Shown: piece by piece, positions 12,801 to 25,358 of the stretch
How positions within the stretch are numbered: position 1 is the stretch's first letter
Layout of the letters: every line of letters starts with the position of its first letter
NCBI GenBank assembly: GCA_023231475.1
Contig: JALJEE010000604.1
Span: 1 to 52,113 of the forward strand
DNA length: 52,113 nt
Direction: 5' to 3'
Source of the DNA: Seison nebaliae
Taxonomy: Eukaryota; Rotifera; Pararotatoria; Seisonacea; Seisonidae
The notes under the pieces: generated by a model
Told to the model about the DNA's origin: nothing
Databases searched by the model: none
Seen by the model: only the letters and a program-made list of their open reading frames with translations
Made by a program: the position numbers and the translations under genes

Positions 12801-14812
12801 TCTGATAAGTTACTTCTTCTTTTTTCTTTCCTTCCTTCACTTCCTTCTCTTCCAATTCATCCAAATGATTAGGTATTCATTTAATATCTTCTTTCATCAC
12901 CACTTCATCAAATAGATTCACTTCATCATGAGACTCCCCATCAAATAATCGAATTCGTTTCTTATATAAACTTCCATTTGTTCCTTGACTTTTGACGTAT
13001 TGAACTACCTTTTCTTTTAAATACGAATAATTTCTTATTCATAAAACTCACTTTTCTTTCCCAATTTCATTCCCAAAACTTATTAAGAGTTGGTAACCTT
13101 ATGAAATCTGATAATTATTCCATTATGAATGGAATCTCATCTTGTATCATTGGACAGCATTATACTTATTCACTAAATTAACATATGTGTTTTTTTCAAA
13201 GTCGGTTTTCAAAGAAACAATCGTTTCTGAACGGATAAATTTACTGTTCATTATAAGAACGTTTTTGATGGTATTATTAATAATTTATTATGTCGATGAT
13301 GGATTTGTGAGGAGAGACAATTGCCCTCAATACTTATCCAACATTTTACTTCATTCAACGTACATATTCTTCTACTTCCACAGTTCTACTTTTTAAGAAA
13401 CTTTAAATGAAAATTCTAACATCGATTTGTCTATTTCCTGTAGAGTGAATGATATAGAGTTATCTAGAGAAGAGAACTGTCCAATAAGTCATCGAGTTAA
13501 CATGATTCGATTACTCCATTCCTATTTAAATGACGTTAATGATGAAAGGAGAACATTCAACTTATGGAATATTCTTCTGACAACCAAATTGTGTTTTGGA
13601 TGAAATTGAACGACAATTCTCCCAACTTGTCAAAAAGAGACATAAAAAAAACCCGAATTTCGGACGTTTCTCACTTTTTTTTCTTCTTTATAAAACTAAC
13701 TCCAAATTGAATATAATTAATACTAAAATGAAGTGAGAAATAGCCGAAAGAGTGGTAATTTTTTTAATATAAAATGGAATGATTCAGAATTGTCCGGGTG
13801 GAATGGAATGAAGTTAATGATCTGCACTCCAGCCGTACGTTTCTGTAAGTGATACTCCTTAATGATGATAGTTAATGGGAAACAACGTAACATTATATCC
13901 CAATTCATCCATATCAATTATAATTAATTGAACGGTAACAGATGTAAGTGAGAAAATTTTTTTCGGAACTTCTTAATTAGGAGTACGAAATATTTAGGAG
14001 ATACTTCATACGGAAATAGAAAAGATTTCATAAGAAACGAAAGATTCATACAACATTCGAAATGAAATTCGTTTAACAGAATCGGTATAATAGAAAATGG
14101 AATAGAAATTGAAAATGCCTAATCTATTTTTCCTTCGAAGAAGAAATTAAAAGGAATTAATTTAATTTCATTAGAACATTTTCCGATTAGATTTATTGAA
14201 GAAAACCATACGAAGAGAATTGAGAAAGGAGAGGAAACATCAGAAGAATTGATGTGTAGGAAAAAAATTTAAATAAAATTTTAGGTTGAGATGCGATTAA
14301 CCTGATAATTTTGTCGGTTGTTCCGATGACGAACAGCATCGTTGTCTCCATTCTTCGAGATATTTTGGTCGTCGTTTCGACCAATGTCTATTTTGTTCTG
14401 CTGCATTTTCAGAATGATGAGAGAAAGGAAAGGATGGACAGGTCAATTGCTCATCTCCATTAAATTTCTTTATTAAATCTTGGACCTGATTGTCAGATTT
14501 TTGAAACATCTTTAATGTAGTTGGACGATTGAATATTCGATCGATATCAAATTCGTTCGATGATGATGACGATGAGGTCGATATGGTTTTCGATATCGAA
14601 TTATCAACTTCCTCTTCCTCATCTTCTTCATAATCGTCATCATCTTGTCCTTCATCTTCATCCTCTTCGTCATCTTCATCATCATCTTCAATCATCTCAT
14701 TATCGTTACTACCACCCATTTCATTCTCATTACTATTCTTATTCGTTTGATGGTTCTTGTTAAGACGATTGAATAAGAGATGGGGAGAAGTCAATTGTAA
14801 TTCAAATGACAT
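834..14812 (-). CDS. LL5/PHLDB-like pleckstrin-homology protein, three large exons
   Basis: LL5/PHLDB proteins are cortical scaffolds that bind phosphoinositides and anchor microtubule plus ends. Model: 14812-14302, 11420-8045, 4104-834; phases agree at both joins and give about 2385 aa (vertebrate members are about 1250-1400). The last exon holds RPLTCYMP, like the conserved RPLTRYLP before the PH domain, then WDKRWFIFD and, after a long insertion, KPRGVIPFQDIADVF and VNLYLVAPNIEISRVWADII, ending at the C-terminus as in LL5. The middle exon ends with LVDTLEFQLYEIEAK, matching the LL5 coiled-coil motif DDLEFQQLEVES. The rest is acidic, Ser-rich or Gln-rich. The first exon has an acidic run; its ATG follows a good acceptor (TTATTTAG), so a 5' UTR exon probably lies upstream. 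The FHA domain of some PHLDB proteins is not visible. The join across the 2.9- and 3.9-kb introns is inferred; the two downstream exons could be separate genes. Confidence 0.72.
4691..4711. repeat. (TA)n microsatellite
   Basis: Ten uninterrupted TA units. Confidence 0.9.
6389..6414. repeat. (ATA)n microsatellite
   Basis: About eight ATA/TAA units in the large PHLDB-like intron. Confidence 0.9.
11542..11564 (+). repeat. second copy of the 286-bp element terminus
   Basis: CATACATGATGGTGAGAAAT and the next three bases match 286-308 at about 21 of 23 positions. I found no matching inverted terminus within the next 500 bases, so it is a solo end or chance. Confidence 0.35.
12075..12359 (-). CDS. 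unidentified exon-like fragment
   Basis: An open frame of 95 codons ends at a consensus donor, GAG|GTGAGT, at its lower-coordinate end. It contains FDCRGYFIMIIITRNYHRQ, KLSRRSVRNFVVLKENGILP and NDRNGRKFVE. I do not recognise it. It ends in phase 0 and so cannot splice directly to the phase-1 acceptor of the PHLDB-like exon at 11420. It may belong to another small gene nested in that intron. An ATG-initiated frame of 85 codons (12058-11801, MSDQTEMKNEEKLEIR...) starts 17 nt past the donor. Confidence 0.3.
12740..13030 (-). pseudogene. coding-like minus-strand fragment interrupted by TGA
   Basis: In one minus-strand frame the peptide YSYLKEKVVQYVKSQGTNGS, then LYKKRIRLFDGESHDEVNLF, leads to an in-frame TGA. 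The same frame then continues with HLDELEEKEVKEGKKKEEV and NNRTEIEESMSDNSSAG before stopping. The composition is protein-like on both sides of the stop. Either this is a decayed host gene or a short intron (a GTGATG donor lies just before the stop) removes it. The family is not recognised. Confidence 0.3.
13440..13600 (+). other. plus-strand coding-like fragment
   Basis: Following a plausible acceptor (TTTCCTGTAG), the plus strand reads VNDIELSREENCPISHRVNM, then IRLLHSYLNDVNDERRTFNL, to a TGA. It is protein-like but unrecognised. A preceding frame (13142-13396) could be an upstream exon. Confidence is low because it lies in the same intron as minus-strand fragments. Confidence 0.2.
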
Positions 14813-14814
14813 AT

Positions 14815-17235
14815 CTAAATAAGAAAATTGTAAATGTTTATTTCTCAATGAATTCTTCTCATAAAAACAACTCAAATAGACGATTTTAAATTGAAGAAAA
14901 TACGTAACATTTCATATTTCCATCATTCATCAGACATCTTAATTTCTTTCATAATATATTTCCTTTTTATTTTCATCGACTAAATTAGAAATTGTGAAAT
15001 AGATATTATATTAAAACTCTAATTTTCTTCTTCTCTTATAAATTTTTTTTCAATTACAAAAATTTTAACGGGAATTAATCGGAGTAATTGTGACGATTGC
15101 TCTTAATATTTTCATTTTACTAGACATTCTCTCAATTTTCTTTCTCGATGCACAATTCATCGTTTTCCGACAGTTTAAGAGATATAACCTTCTCCTGATA
15201 GAAATATGGAAGAGGAAAAATCGACAAGAAAATCCTTCACGTTCCACTTGGAGAAGTTCTTCCTATTTGGAAATAAATCGATCGATTCTCTTGAACTATT
15301 CACGTATGTAAGTAACTAGCTACTTCCTAAAAAAACCACCAACCTACTGTTTGTGCACAGAGAAATTGATCAAATAATTTGTTTAATTTAGTTACAACTC
15401 AGATCGTGTTTATTGATAGTTATTTTTCAATGAAATTTATTTGAAAAAATATACAATATGTTCATCTAACATACTCACACACATATGCATACAGTTAATG
15501 TTGTGGCCACACAATTCTCCCCCGACACACGTACACATACACACACACATACACACACACACATCTTAAATAGACATCAGACATATTCGACATTCATCTG
15601 TATAGCGATCGAAATAAAATAAATAGGCTTGAGAAAAAGGAATCTGATTAATTTTTTGAGCACAACAAACATATTTCCCCACCATTCAAATGTGTGATGA
15701 AGAATGAATGTGGAGAAATGGGGAAATGGGAAGAAAGTGCGGACATCCGACAGTCAAATAAATGAGAAAAAAGAGGAAAAACCACAAACATTCACCAATC
15801 TTTAGAAATAAAATATGAAGAAGACTAAAATATCATGATGATTGTTGTTGTTGTTATTGCTGCTGATATATCTGAAAGGAGTATTGAGAGGAAAACACAT
15901 TAGGAAAGACTAGTCTAGCCTTAATGGGAAGAGTTGGGGGGAAATGCACAACTGAAAATAATGAATCAACCGGATCGATATGGAATTGTATCGGTCTTAT
16001 TGATAAAATTCATTATAATTAGAATTTTCCTTTTCTTTTACCGACGAAACCTGCGTTTTCACACTTTGCCCACCACTCCTCACAAATCGATATATCAAAT
16101 TCGATTCTTCATTCTATTCTGCCATAATTGAACTTATAAAAGTTTTATCCGCATCATACCTCCTTCGGCAAATCATCCAATTCACGTTCATATCATCTGG
16201 TTAAAATGAAAAGAAGTGGTAACTGTGAAAATGACATAAAAGATCATTTGATAAGACTCATTCGGTTAATTCGTCTCCCTACCAATTCCAATTGTTTTGT
16301 TTACAGAATCTTCTTCTCAATTTCTTTTCATGTTTATTCATCTTTTTTGCTCAACTCATCTCCATCCGACACTTCTTATCTCTCTACTCATAATTTTCAT
16401 CGATTTTTTTCATAATGTGAAATTTCCAATATGGACTAGCTGAAGAGTCACCATCAAAATGGTCAATAATCTGATAACCAAATCTCGACACAAATGACGT
16501 GAATAAACAGATAGAACAATTAGAGCAATAATTATTCCGTCACTTCTTTCTGCATACAACTGTAAATATTTAAATTTTGAACTTTTAAGCATGATCAATA
16601 ATGATTAACGAACGAACCAAAAATCAACTTAATTATAAAACTGTAGAAATTAGAAAACATTTTCTTTAACATTATAAGAAAGAAGAAGATTAAGAAAGAT
16701 GAAGAAATTGTTAATATAAATATATTTTATTATAACTCAATTTTGTACGATAGAAAATAATTAGTGAAAGAAAGTTTTGTTTTGAATAACTATAAAATTA
16801 CTATCAAATTGTTCAAAGATCTCATTTCTAGATAAATAATCACATAAAATCGTATTGACATTTCTATGCAAAATCAATCGTGAACGAAAATTTTTGATTT
16901 GCATTTTTTGTTTTCATTGAAAAATTTTGATTTTCCTCCCACAAATAAGTTCGGGAGAGATTAATAATTGGTTTGAGTCAAACTGAAAATGAGTCCACAG
17001 AACTGATCATTGGGAGTGAGAAAGATATAATTAAAGGGAATTAGAAAAGAAGAAATAACGGAGATATTCAAAGGAATATCACTATAATAGATATCCAAAG
17101 AAAAAAAGATTCGTCGTGACATGTAAATGGAGAAAAATGTAAAATGAAAAAGATTCAAATGATGTATACAGAAGAAATAGAGAAAATGAATAATTCAAAG
17201 GTGGAGATGGAACGATATGAACCATCTCTTCTTCT
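14815..17235. other. intergenic region between PHLDB-like and TAO kinase genes
   Basis: It is 2.4 kb of A/T-rich sequence between two minus-strand genes. It should contain the PHLDB-like promoter and any 5' UTR exon, plus the TAO kinase 3' UTR. It holds an (AC)n microsatellite at 15525-15563. Only short, unrecognisable open frames are present. Confidence 0.6.
15525..15563. repeat. (AC)n microsatellite
   Basis: Imperfect AC run interrupted by T at three points. Confidence 0.85.
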
Positions 17236-20200
17236 CTACGAAGTGAATAGATGTGACAGTTTGAGATGGAAAGGTTTCGATTGAATTGAATCGATTAGAG
17301 AATGATTCATCGATGTGACATCGATTCGATCATGTTTGAGAAAGTCATTTTCTAATTTACCCGATTCCATCGACCGATGATGATTATGACGATGATTCTC
17401 TTCATTAATAAATTCTTTTTCAAACAATCTCTTATCATCCAATGACAAGATTGAAGGCATCTTTTTCTTTTTCTGATATGCCTCATTTCTCATCTCATTA
17501 TCATCAATTGAAATTTGATTTGCTGGAACTTTTGATTCATTCTTATTATTGTTATTATTATTTCTATTATTTTCCATATTAATTTTTGATTCATTATCTG
17601 ATTGTTCTGATGATGATGATGATGATGATGACGAGGAAGATGATGATGATGACGAAGAATTATTTTGTTTGAGATTAATTGATAAATTATTCTCATTCTC
17701 AAATTTCTCTAATAATTTGGGTAGAATGATTGTTGTGATACGTTTGGAATAATTGATTGGAATGAATGACGTCATCCATTTGGCGATAACAGACAATTTT
17801 AAAGATTTCATATTCTCATCTTTTGATGAATGATCATCTCGCATTTCTCGATTAATATCATCCAAATAATTTGTTAATATGCCCAATCGTTGATGTTGAT
17901 GATGACGAATGAAATTCATCGATCTCTTACGAAACATCTCCAATTCTTCCAATTCCTTCTCCTCTTCTATCTTCAACAGATTCAATCTTTCTTCTTGGAA
18001 TTGTTGGAGAGTAACATTCTCATTCTCCACTTGTTTCTTCAATCGATCTGTTTGCAAATCTTTTCGTTTCTTTTCTTGATTCTTTCGATTTTAAAAGAAA
18101 AATTATTTATTTTATAAAAATAAACAATAAGAATTAAACTTCTAATGATTTCTTTGTTAATTCCACTTTCTCCAAATAATTCTGTTTCATCATCATTCGT
18201 TGTTGACGACAAACCGATTTTAATCGATCCAGTTCTATTCTACTCAAATTCTTGTCCGTCATCTGTTGACATTCGGTCATTCTCTTCTCCATTTGATTGA
18301 CGTACAATAATTTTTCCGTTTTATATTGTCGATAGATTTGTTGAGAAATTTTCTGGAAAAAGTATTTTAAAAAAATGGAAAATTTGGGAAGAAAACTTTG
18401 ATATCTTTTGATAATCGTCGAACGGAAATTTCGTTTTGACGGATGATTTCCTTTCGTTTCTTTTCGAAAAATTCTGAAACAGAAAATGATATATTGAGGA
18501 TAAATGGAGATTGATAGAGAGATAGAGAGGGAGGAAACCGTTTAACGAATTAATCTCTAATTGTTTCGAGTGTTTAAAAAATGAGAATTTGAGATGATGA
18601 GAATCGATGAGAGAGATGTGTTCATGATCAAATTCTTCCTGCAGATGATGTAACTCGCGTTGATGAAGTGTTTGAAGTGATTGAATGAGAAATGAAGCGA
18701 ATCGATCCAATAAAGATAATTCGACGGAAGAAATGATTTGAATGAATTGCTGATTTGTATGGAGAATCATTACATCATTCGATTTAGATTCGGTGAGATC
18801 AAATTGTTTCAATCTCTCCGATCTTTCCTTCCTCTCATTATATTTCCATTGACGAAGGGCAGTGGAATCACTTATCATTTCGATATTCTTCTTCGCTGCC
18901 AGTTTCACAGATTTATGATCGCGCTCTTCCGACGACATAAATTGACGTCGACGTTGTTCCATATTCGATTTCTCTTTCTTCAGTTTAATCTTCTTCTCAT
19001 TCTCCTTCTGTTGACGATAAACATAATATTCATTCTGCAATTTATTCTGTGTTAATTCGATATCTTTTAAGAATTTATTGAGATATTGAGAGAAAAGTTT
19101 CTTGTGTTTCTGATGAATAATCTGTCGATAATTCAATGCTTTCTCTCGATGCATTTTCAACTTTCGTTGATGTTGTTTCGATAATCGTTTCTCCGATCGA
19201 ATATGATTCATAATAAAATAATCTTGATATTCTTTTTGTTGTTGTTGTTGGTGTTGGGTGGATGTTTTGAGAATATTTATAAATAAATAATCTTCATTTT
19301 TATTCGAATTCTTTAAATTTTTATTAAAAATATTCTCTTTCTTCAAATTCTCACAATTCTTTTCTTTCATTTCATGGAAATTCTGATCGTCAGTTGATAT
19401 TCTTTTCAATTTCAACTCATTCTCATCATTCAATCGATTCAAGTATTGAATTGATGTATGTCTCTGTTTCAATTGTTGTTGTTGTTGTTGTTGCTTCAAA
19501 TCTAAACTATTCGAATATTTGTCATTTGTTGATGAATTGTCATTAAAATTCTTTGGAAATTTTTTCGATTTCTCTTCGTCATTCGATTGACGTTGTTCGT
19601 TATATGATGGAAGAGAAATAGTTGATGAGAAGATGGAAGTTGTCGATGCCGTCAATGATTCGTCTTGTAAGGAAGCGGTTGATGATGGAATTTTCAATTT
19701 TTCTTCTTTCGTCTCTTCTATCTTCTGATTATCGATAATTAAATGATTTTGAATAATTTCATTATTTTCTAACAAAAAATCGTCGGTGGGATGTGTTGAT
19801 GAGAGATGTTTATAATCATAATTTGTTAACAATTTATTTGTTCGACGTGAATTGAATGAACGATTCGACTCTTTTACTTTTTGTCGACACATATCGATTA
19901 ATTGGAGAATGATGTCATTCTTCCAATTGCCACCGGATTTCCCTTTAAGAAATTGCGTCTCATTCAATAATTGTTTGGCTGAATAACGTTCATTTGGATT
20001 GCGAGTTAAACAAATTGAAATGAATTCATGAAATTTATCATTCCATTCATTCGGATTCTTCAATTTCGATGATTGTGTCGATTGTGCAATTCGATAAAGT
20101 GCCGTCATTGGCACCAAATCGAAATGTGGTGGTCGTCTTTCCGCCATCTCAATACAAGTAATACCTAATGACCAAATATCAATACGATCATTATACCATC

Positions 20201-20780
20201 CATCATCCATCGCTAAAATAACTTCGGGAGCCATCCAATAAGGTGAACCGACGAAACTATTCGCTACGGATGTGGTGGATGCTGATCCGAAATCTGCCAA
20301 TTTCACAATTCCATTTACATCGATAAGAATATTCGACGCTTTTATATCACGATGAATGATCATCTGATCAGTATGAAGATAAACGAGCGCTTCACAAATA
20401 TCGCTGATGATGAGTGAGATGTATAACTCAGATAATTTATCACTCGTCGATTCGATGATATCGGTGATGGAAACTAGACAGAATTCCATAACGAGCCAAA
20501 ATGAGGAATTGAAGAAATTGGAATCGACAAATTTCACACAATTCACATGAGACAATTTCGATATTAAATAAATTTCTCGAGCAATCTCATTCTCTGATTC
20601 GCCGTCCTTAATCGGCATTCGCTTCAATGCGACTAATTCATTCGAACATTCTCTCCGACCGAAATACACCGAACCGAAATTCCCATGTCCTATTTGTTTG
20701 ACGGATGAATGTTGTGTGTATGGATCGATATCCCATTGAACAAGATGACGAATTGTATCGATATTAATCGTCTTCGTCAT
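17236..20780 (-). CDS. TAOK: TAO-family STE20 kinase
   Basis: Serine/threonine kinase of the TAO group, which activates MAP2K3/6 (p38) and MST/Hippo. Exons 20780-18539, 18473-18397, 18352-18140, 18081-17236 join in phase to give 1125 aa (human TAOK1: 1001). Kinase domain about 24-275: IGHGNFGSVYFG loop, Lys53 in ELVALKRM, HRDIKASNIL, ADFGSAS, activation segment FVGSPYWMAPEVILAMDDG (nearly identical to TAOK) and DIWSLGITCIEMAERRPPHF. After a low-complexity linker with poly-Gln, residues from about 540 are Lys/Glu/Arg/Gln-rich coiled coil, as in TAOK, and LLKIEEEKELEELEMFRKRS near the end parallels the human LLERQAREIEAFDSES. Introns are 65, 44 and 58 nt. The ATG at 20780 lies in ACAATGACG about 29 residues before the glycine loop. 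All catalytic residues are present, so it should be active. The last exon ends with a Ser-rich, acidic tail. Confidence 0.93.
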
Positions 20781-21161
20781 TGTCGTCGTCTTTACATTTT
20801 CATTCGGAACATCAAATATTTTCTTTTGAATTTTCAGAGAATTTTAAAGAAAAAAAACTTTCCTTCACTACTCCAACACTTTAGCAAACCATCTTCATTA
20901 TCGTTGTTGTGATTTGAGAATGAAGAAAGCAAATTTGAAGGAAAAAAGGAATTTATTGAAAAAGTTGAAGGAATTTATTGAAATGAAATGTAATTTTTTG
21001 AGGAAGAATAGAAAAACAAAAAATGTTTTATAATGAGAAATGTTTGGAAAAGGTGGAGAAAAAAAAAGAAAGAATAAAATTTATAATGATCAAAAATTTC
21101 CTCTTTTCTTTCAAATATTTCTTTTTCTTTTAAATCGATAATTATTTGATATTCTCCTTTA

Positions 21162-21191
<30 letters not shown>
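21162..21191. repeat. (AAT)n microsatellite
   Basis: About ten AAT units upstream of the TAO kinase gene. Confidence 0.9.
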
Positions 21192-21192
<1 letters not shown>

Positions 21193-21218
21193 TTCTCTTA
21201 CTGTATCATATCAAATTC

Positions 21219-21237
21219 TCCCCCTCCCCCTCCCCCC
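21219..21237 (-). promoter_or_regulatory. G-rich run upstream of TAO kinase
   Basis: CTCCCCCTCCCCCTCCCCCC reads as three runs of five to six G on the minus (coding) strand, about 440 bp upstream of the TAO kinase ATG. It stands out in A/T-rich DNA and could form a G-quadruplex or bind a zinc-finger factor. It is followed by a CA repeat, so plain low complexity is the alternative. Confidence 0.3.
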
Positions 21238-22510
21238 ACACATACACACACATAGACACACAAACAACATTTTTGTAAAACATCTTTACATAAATTTATT
21301 TATTAACCACAAAAAGTGAATATTTAAAGAGAATTGATTCGTATAGAAAGGAAGAAAAGGAAGAAAAGAATTACATCGACATAATATGAGGTGAATGAAG
21401 AGAATGAACTAAATTGGAATGTAAATGATTGATAATAAAAAAAATGTTAAATGGAAAAATTGGAGACCAGACAATGTTTATTGAGATACATATAATTAAA
21501 TTTAATTAATATTGTGTTTGTGGAGGAGAAAGAAATATTATCTTATTGGTGATTCCCTCCCGTAAATTTCTTCTCAATCTTATTCAGATTCTACATCTAT
21601 TTCCATTGGAAATCAAAGTGAATAAGGCTAATTATTTAATTCATCTATCTACAATTCATTTAACTTTCATAAGACCTCCTTCCAATCAACAACAGATGGA
21701 TGAATGGAGAGAGGAGGAAGTATTCATCTAATTGGTCGGATTAATGAATTGAGCGAATAATTTATAAGGGAAGTATGATGAAAGAATGGTGGATTGAAAT
21801 GCACAGGAAACATAAAAACCGAATGCAGAGAAAGACGACTTCATATAATTAGGATTGAACTTTTCCAATTATTCTTCATAATCTCTTTAATATTATCGAT
21901 TAGAAGTCTCGATCTCAGACAACTTCAACAAATATTTACCTGACTAATTCTTCTATCTCTCCAGTTTGCTCCTTCGTCACAACTATGTAGAATAAGAGTA
22001 AATAGAAAAATTATCGAATTATCTCCCAATCTCACACAAACATTACTACTCTACATATTATGAATACTGTTCCTTCTTACAGATTCACATATTAAGAAAG
22101 TTGTTATCGTTCAGTCTTCGATTAAAAAAAAAAGAAAGAAATGAAATAAAAGAATAGGAAGAGTTGTTGAAGAGTTTACATGTATTCTACCATATCACTC
22201 CACTGACTGGTTAGAGAGGTGAGTTAAGTAGCTAACTTGACGAAAATCTTTCTTTCTCTTCTTCCTTTCATTCATCAACCAGTCGACTAAACTTTTCTCA
22301 TTACATATTCTTCATCGAGATTCATGTATACATATGTAATCTATCCAATTCTTCCAATATTCTCAACTGAGAGAATATCTGATGACTGCCAGTTAGAGTC
22401 GTAATGGGTAGAACGGAAAGCCGAAAAGTAAACGGGAATATGAGTTCGTACGATTGATGGAATTGAATGTAGCGAGAAAGAAATTAGGGGAAAAGAATGA
22501 GAAGAACAAA

Positions 22511-22520
<10 letters not shown>

Positions 22521-22549
<29 letters not shown>
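22521..22549. repeat. (CA)n microsatellite
   Basis: Fourteen perfect CA units. Confidence 0.95.
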
Positions 22550-22555
<6 letters not shown>

Positions 22556-22593
22556 TATCGATCATTGTTAGTGTAAATTTTTGTAATAGATAT

Positions 22594-23101
22594 ATGTCTT
22601 CGTTATGTTTTGCTGTTGACGCCGATCACTTTCGATACCGACAAGCGCGTCAAATTGACATATCAGTCCACGTCGAGCATAACATGGTAATAGAAGAGTA
22701 AATTACTTTGAAAATAACTTAACCGAAAAACTAAACCAACGATGCTCTTTTAGACGAGAAATGTATGAAACTAACAAAAACAGGAAAGAAACAACTTCTC
22801 CAAAATGCCAATGCGGAAACTGCTATCGTCACTTACAAATATTTATATGAGAGATGTATATGAGGCAACTGAGAAATAGTGAATCGAATTTCATACTCTC
22901 ATACTTCTCGCTTAAAGTTAACTGCCATTTCTTTCAATTTCAACGAACGAAAGAAATAGCCATCATGAAATTGTGGTGCGGTTTGTCCAAAGAAACCATC
23001 CGAAATTGGGCGGCATAATAATGGAAGTGTTGATTCGACTCACTGAAGAATTCCCAAAAAGAAAACATTTCCATCGTCTAATTAATCGGATGGGGAACTG
23101 A
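22594..23101 (+). other. GC-richer island with three coding-like fragments
   Basis: Three plus-strand pieces look protein-like. 22594-22701 starts with ATG and reads MSSLCFAVDADHFRYRQARQ then IDISVHVEHNM, where ATG|GTAATA could be a donor. 22754-22863 follows the acceptor CTTTTAG and reads EKCMKLTKTGKKQLLQNANA then ETAIVTYKYLYERCI. 22922-23101 contains HHEIVVRFVQRNHPKLGGII then MEVLIRLTEEFPKRKHFHRL. I could not join them with consistent phases. A small multi-exon gene, a decayed gene or a decayed transposase are all possible. Confidence 0.3.
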
Positions 23102-25338
23102 TAAATATTTATGTCAATATCAATCCAACAAATTCAATTAACCATTTATGGATTTGTTAGAGATTGTCAATGTCATGCGAATGACAATCAAAAAGGAAAT
23201 TGACTCATTCTTCTTTGACATGAATGTAAGAAATTATTGTCCAAATTATTTTTCCTTTTTTCTCCTTATTTAAGGAATGTTTGATGAACAAAATAAAAAA
23301 TTCTATTACATCACTGAATAACTTATTATATAACAATTTGTCCATGTTCAGAGAACATTCTACTTTCTAACAAACACCACGTCAACGAGTGATGATTGTA
23401 CAACAATGTTTATTAGTGAACTAAAATGAAAGATTAACCGTAAATGATGTAAATGAGGGAAAAAAATGAGATTGGTAAAAAAATTAATTTTCTTCTCATC
23501 CGTTCCAAAATCAGCGAAGGAAATTCTCTCAGGAAATGTTTGAATACTAAACAAAAATCTGGACTGAATGTGAGGATGATAAATTTGACGTTCTCACAAA
23601 TTTCTCGTTTTGTACAGACGCCTTTCTCCATATCTTCTCAACTGATATACATTCATGACATTCTGAAAGGAAATTTCAACTTGACAACGAAAACTTAAAA
23701 AATTAAATATTTTACTGAAGAAAACCAGATAATAATACCATTCCGAATTTTTACTTTTAAAACTACATAATTTCGTTCGTTTCTCGACTTTTCAATTTTC
23801 ACTATTTCCATCTGCATTGGAATCATTTCGTTCTAATAGCTAAGTAATAAGAAATGATGAGGACCTTATGACGAAGATAAAGAAGTCGAATATCTGACTA
23901 TCATCCGTATTGAAATTAAAATATCCTTCAAATCAAACTGACATTTCTAGTGATAGATTATTGACAAACGGAAGATTATTGACAGATATACAGTATTCTA
24001 ATGATAAAATTAATATAATGATAATAAATCATTAATTTACACAATGTGTACTCATGGCAATGTAATATACCTACATAAAACATATTAAAAATTCATTTGT
24101 GGCAGATTCAAAAACATTATGCGGAATTCTCCGAAATGTACCATCTTCTCATATTTTTCATCAAAATTAACTATTGTTATAGCATTGCCATTCACACCAT
24201 TAGATCACCCTATCAATCGGTACTACCGATTCGGTAGTTCTCAATTATTTAACACATTTCGTCTGTTAAAGAAATTTATTTTAACTCAATTTGAGAACAT
24301 TTTATTCTGAAATTGTTAATTATAAACTTGGCGAGAAAGAATGGTAAAATGTGAAATAAAATAAAATAATTCAATTAGAAGAATATTCATCCCAACATTT
24401 TTCACTAATTTCATAGTTTCGATATATATAAAGTGTTGAATAATGTAAATGATTTATAAACGATTCAAAATCTTAACTATTTTGTAAAAATAAAAATTCC
24501 TAGGTAAAATCGGTGTTGAAAAATTCTTCAACTATTATATTTTAACATAGATATTCATCAAGTTGATAATGATACGATGTTGAGTCACACTTCTAAACAT
24601 TTATCTTTTTCAATAATGAGACGTTAGTATGATAAGATTAAGGAAATATTAAAATAAGAACATGAAATATCTTAAATTATCTAACATTTAGACAGATTGT
24701 TTTCAAACTTGAAATCTTAAACAAACGAGCAATATTTAATAATATTAACACGACAGTAGTCTCATATTTAAGATTGGTCAAATTGATTTTCAAACTTTGA
24801 TAACGAACGATTTATACATGGTGAAAGTTCGAGTAGAAATAGAAGTAGAAATTAGGTATTAGGTATTAGGTATTACATAAAAGAGTATTAAAAAAAGAAA
24901 AAATATATCGAGAATATTTAAGAATACACATTGTTGAAATGATATACTTATGAAAATTATAATGATATGTCAATTAGATTTGAGTTATATGTGGAATGGG
25001 TGGAATCGTAAATCGTTAAAGGTCATGAAACACCTGAGAGACGGAGAACTGTAAAAGATAATTGTTCATTTATAAGAATCTTCATATTTAGATGGTCAAT
25101 TGAATTGTTCATAAAAATGAGAAGTGAGAGAATGTGTCAAATTTGGTATAAAAGATGTATCTATAAATGTAATATATTCATGTGACTAGCATGACTGAAA
25201 ATTCAGAGAAGAGTAAACAACACGATGTAAAATGAACAGAAATTTCCTTTGCGTGTGAACGATTGTCAAATGAAATGAAGACAGCTAAAACTTACTTGAT
25301 GAAGTTGAACTACTAAATAAATAGAATTAGCCCTAACA

Positions 25339-25358
25339 TACACACACACACACACACA
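25339..25358. repeat. (AC)n microsatellite
   Basis: Nine to ten AC units about 185 bp before the ABHD12-like start. Confidence 0.9.

Larger units (their letters stand above)
11421..14301 (-). other. large intron of the PHLDB-like gene holding unexplained fragments
   Basis: The donor ATCAG|GTTAAT (14302/14301) and acceptor GTTTTTAG (exon begins at 11420) are both phase 1, giving the in-frame join KLS-DETNHVD. Inside lie coding-like fragments on the minus strand (12075-12359, 12740-13030) and weaker ones on the plus strand (12498-12713, 13440-13600), listed separately. No single gene model joins them. Confidence 0.45.

Noticed and set aside
12890-12900. In-frame TGA as a possible selenocysteine codon
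   Set aside because: No selenoprotein family match and no SECIS-like structure noticed; decay or a short intron is simpler.
13142-13396. 84-aa plus-strand ORF with apparent transmembrane segments
   Set aside because: Phe/Ile/Leu-rich frames are expected in A/T-rich intronic DNA; no domain. Kept only as a possible upstream piece of the 13440 fragment.
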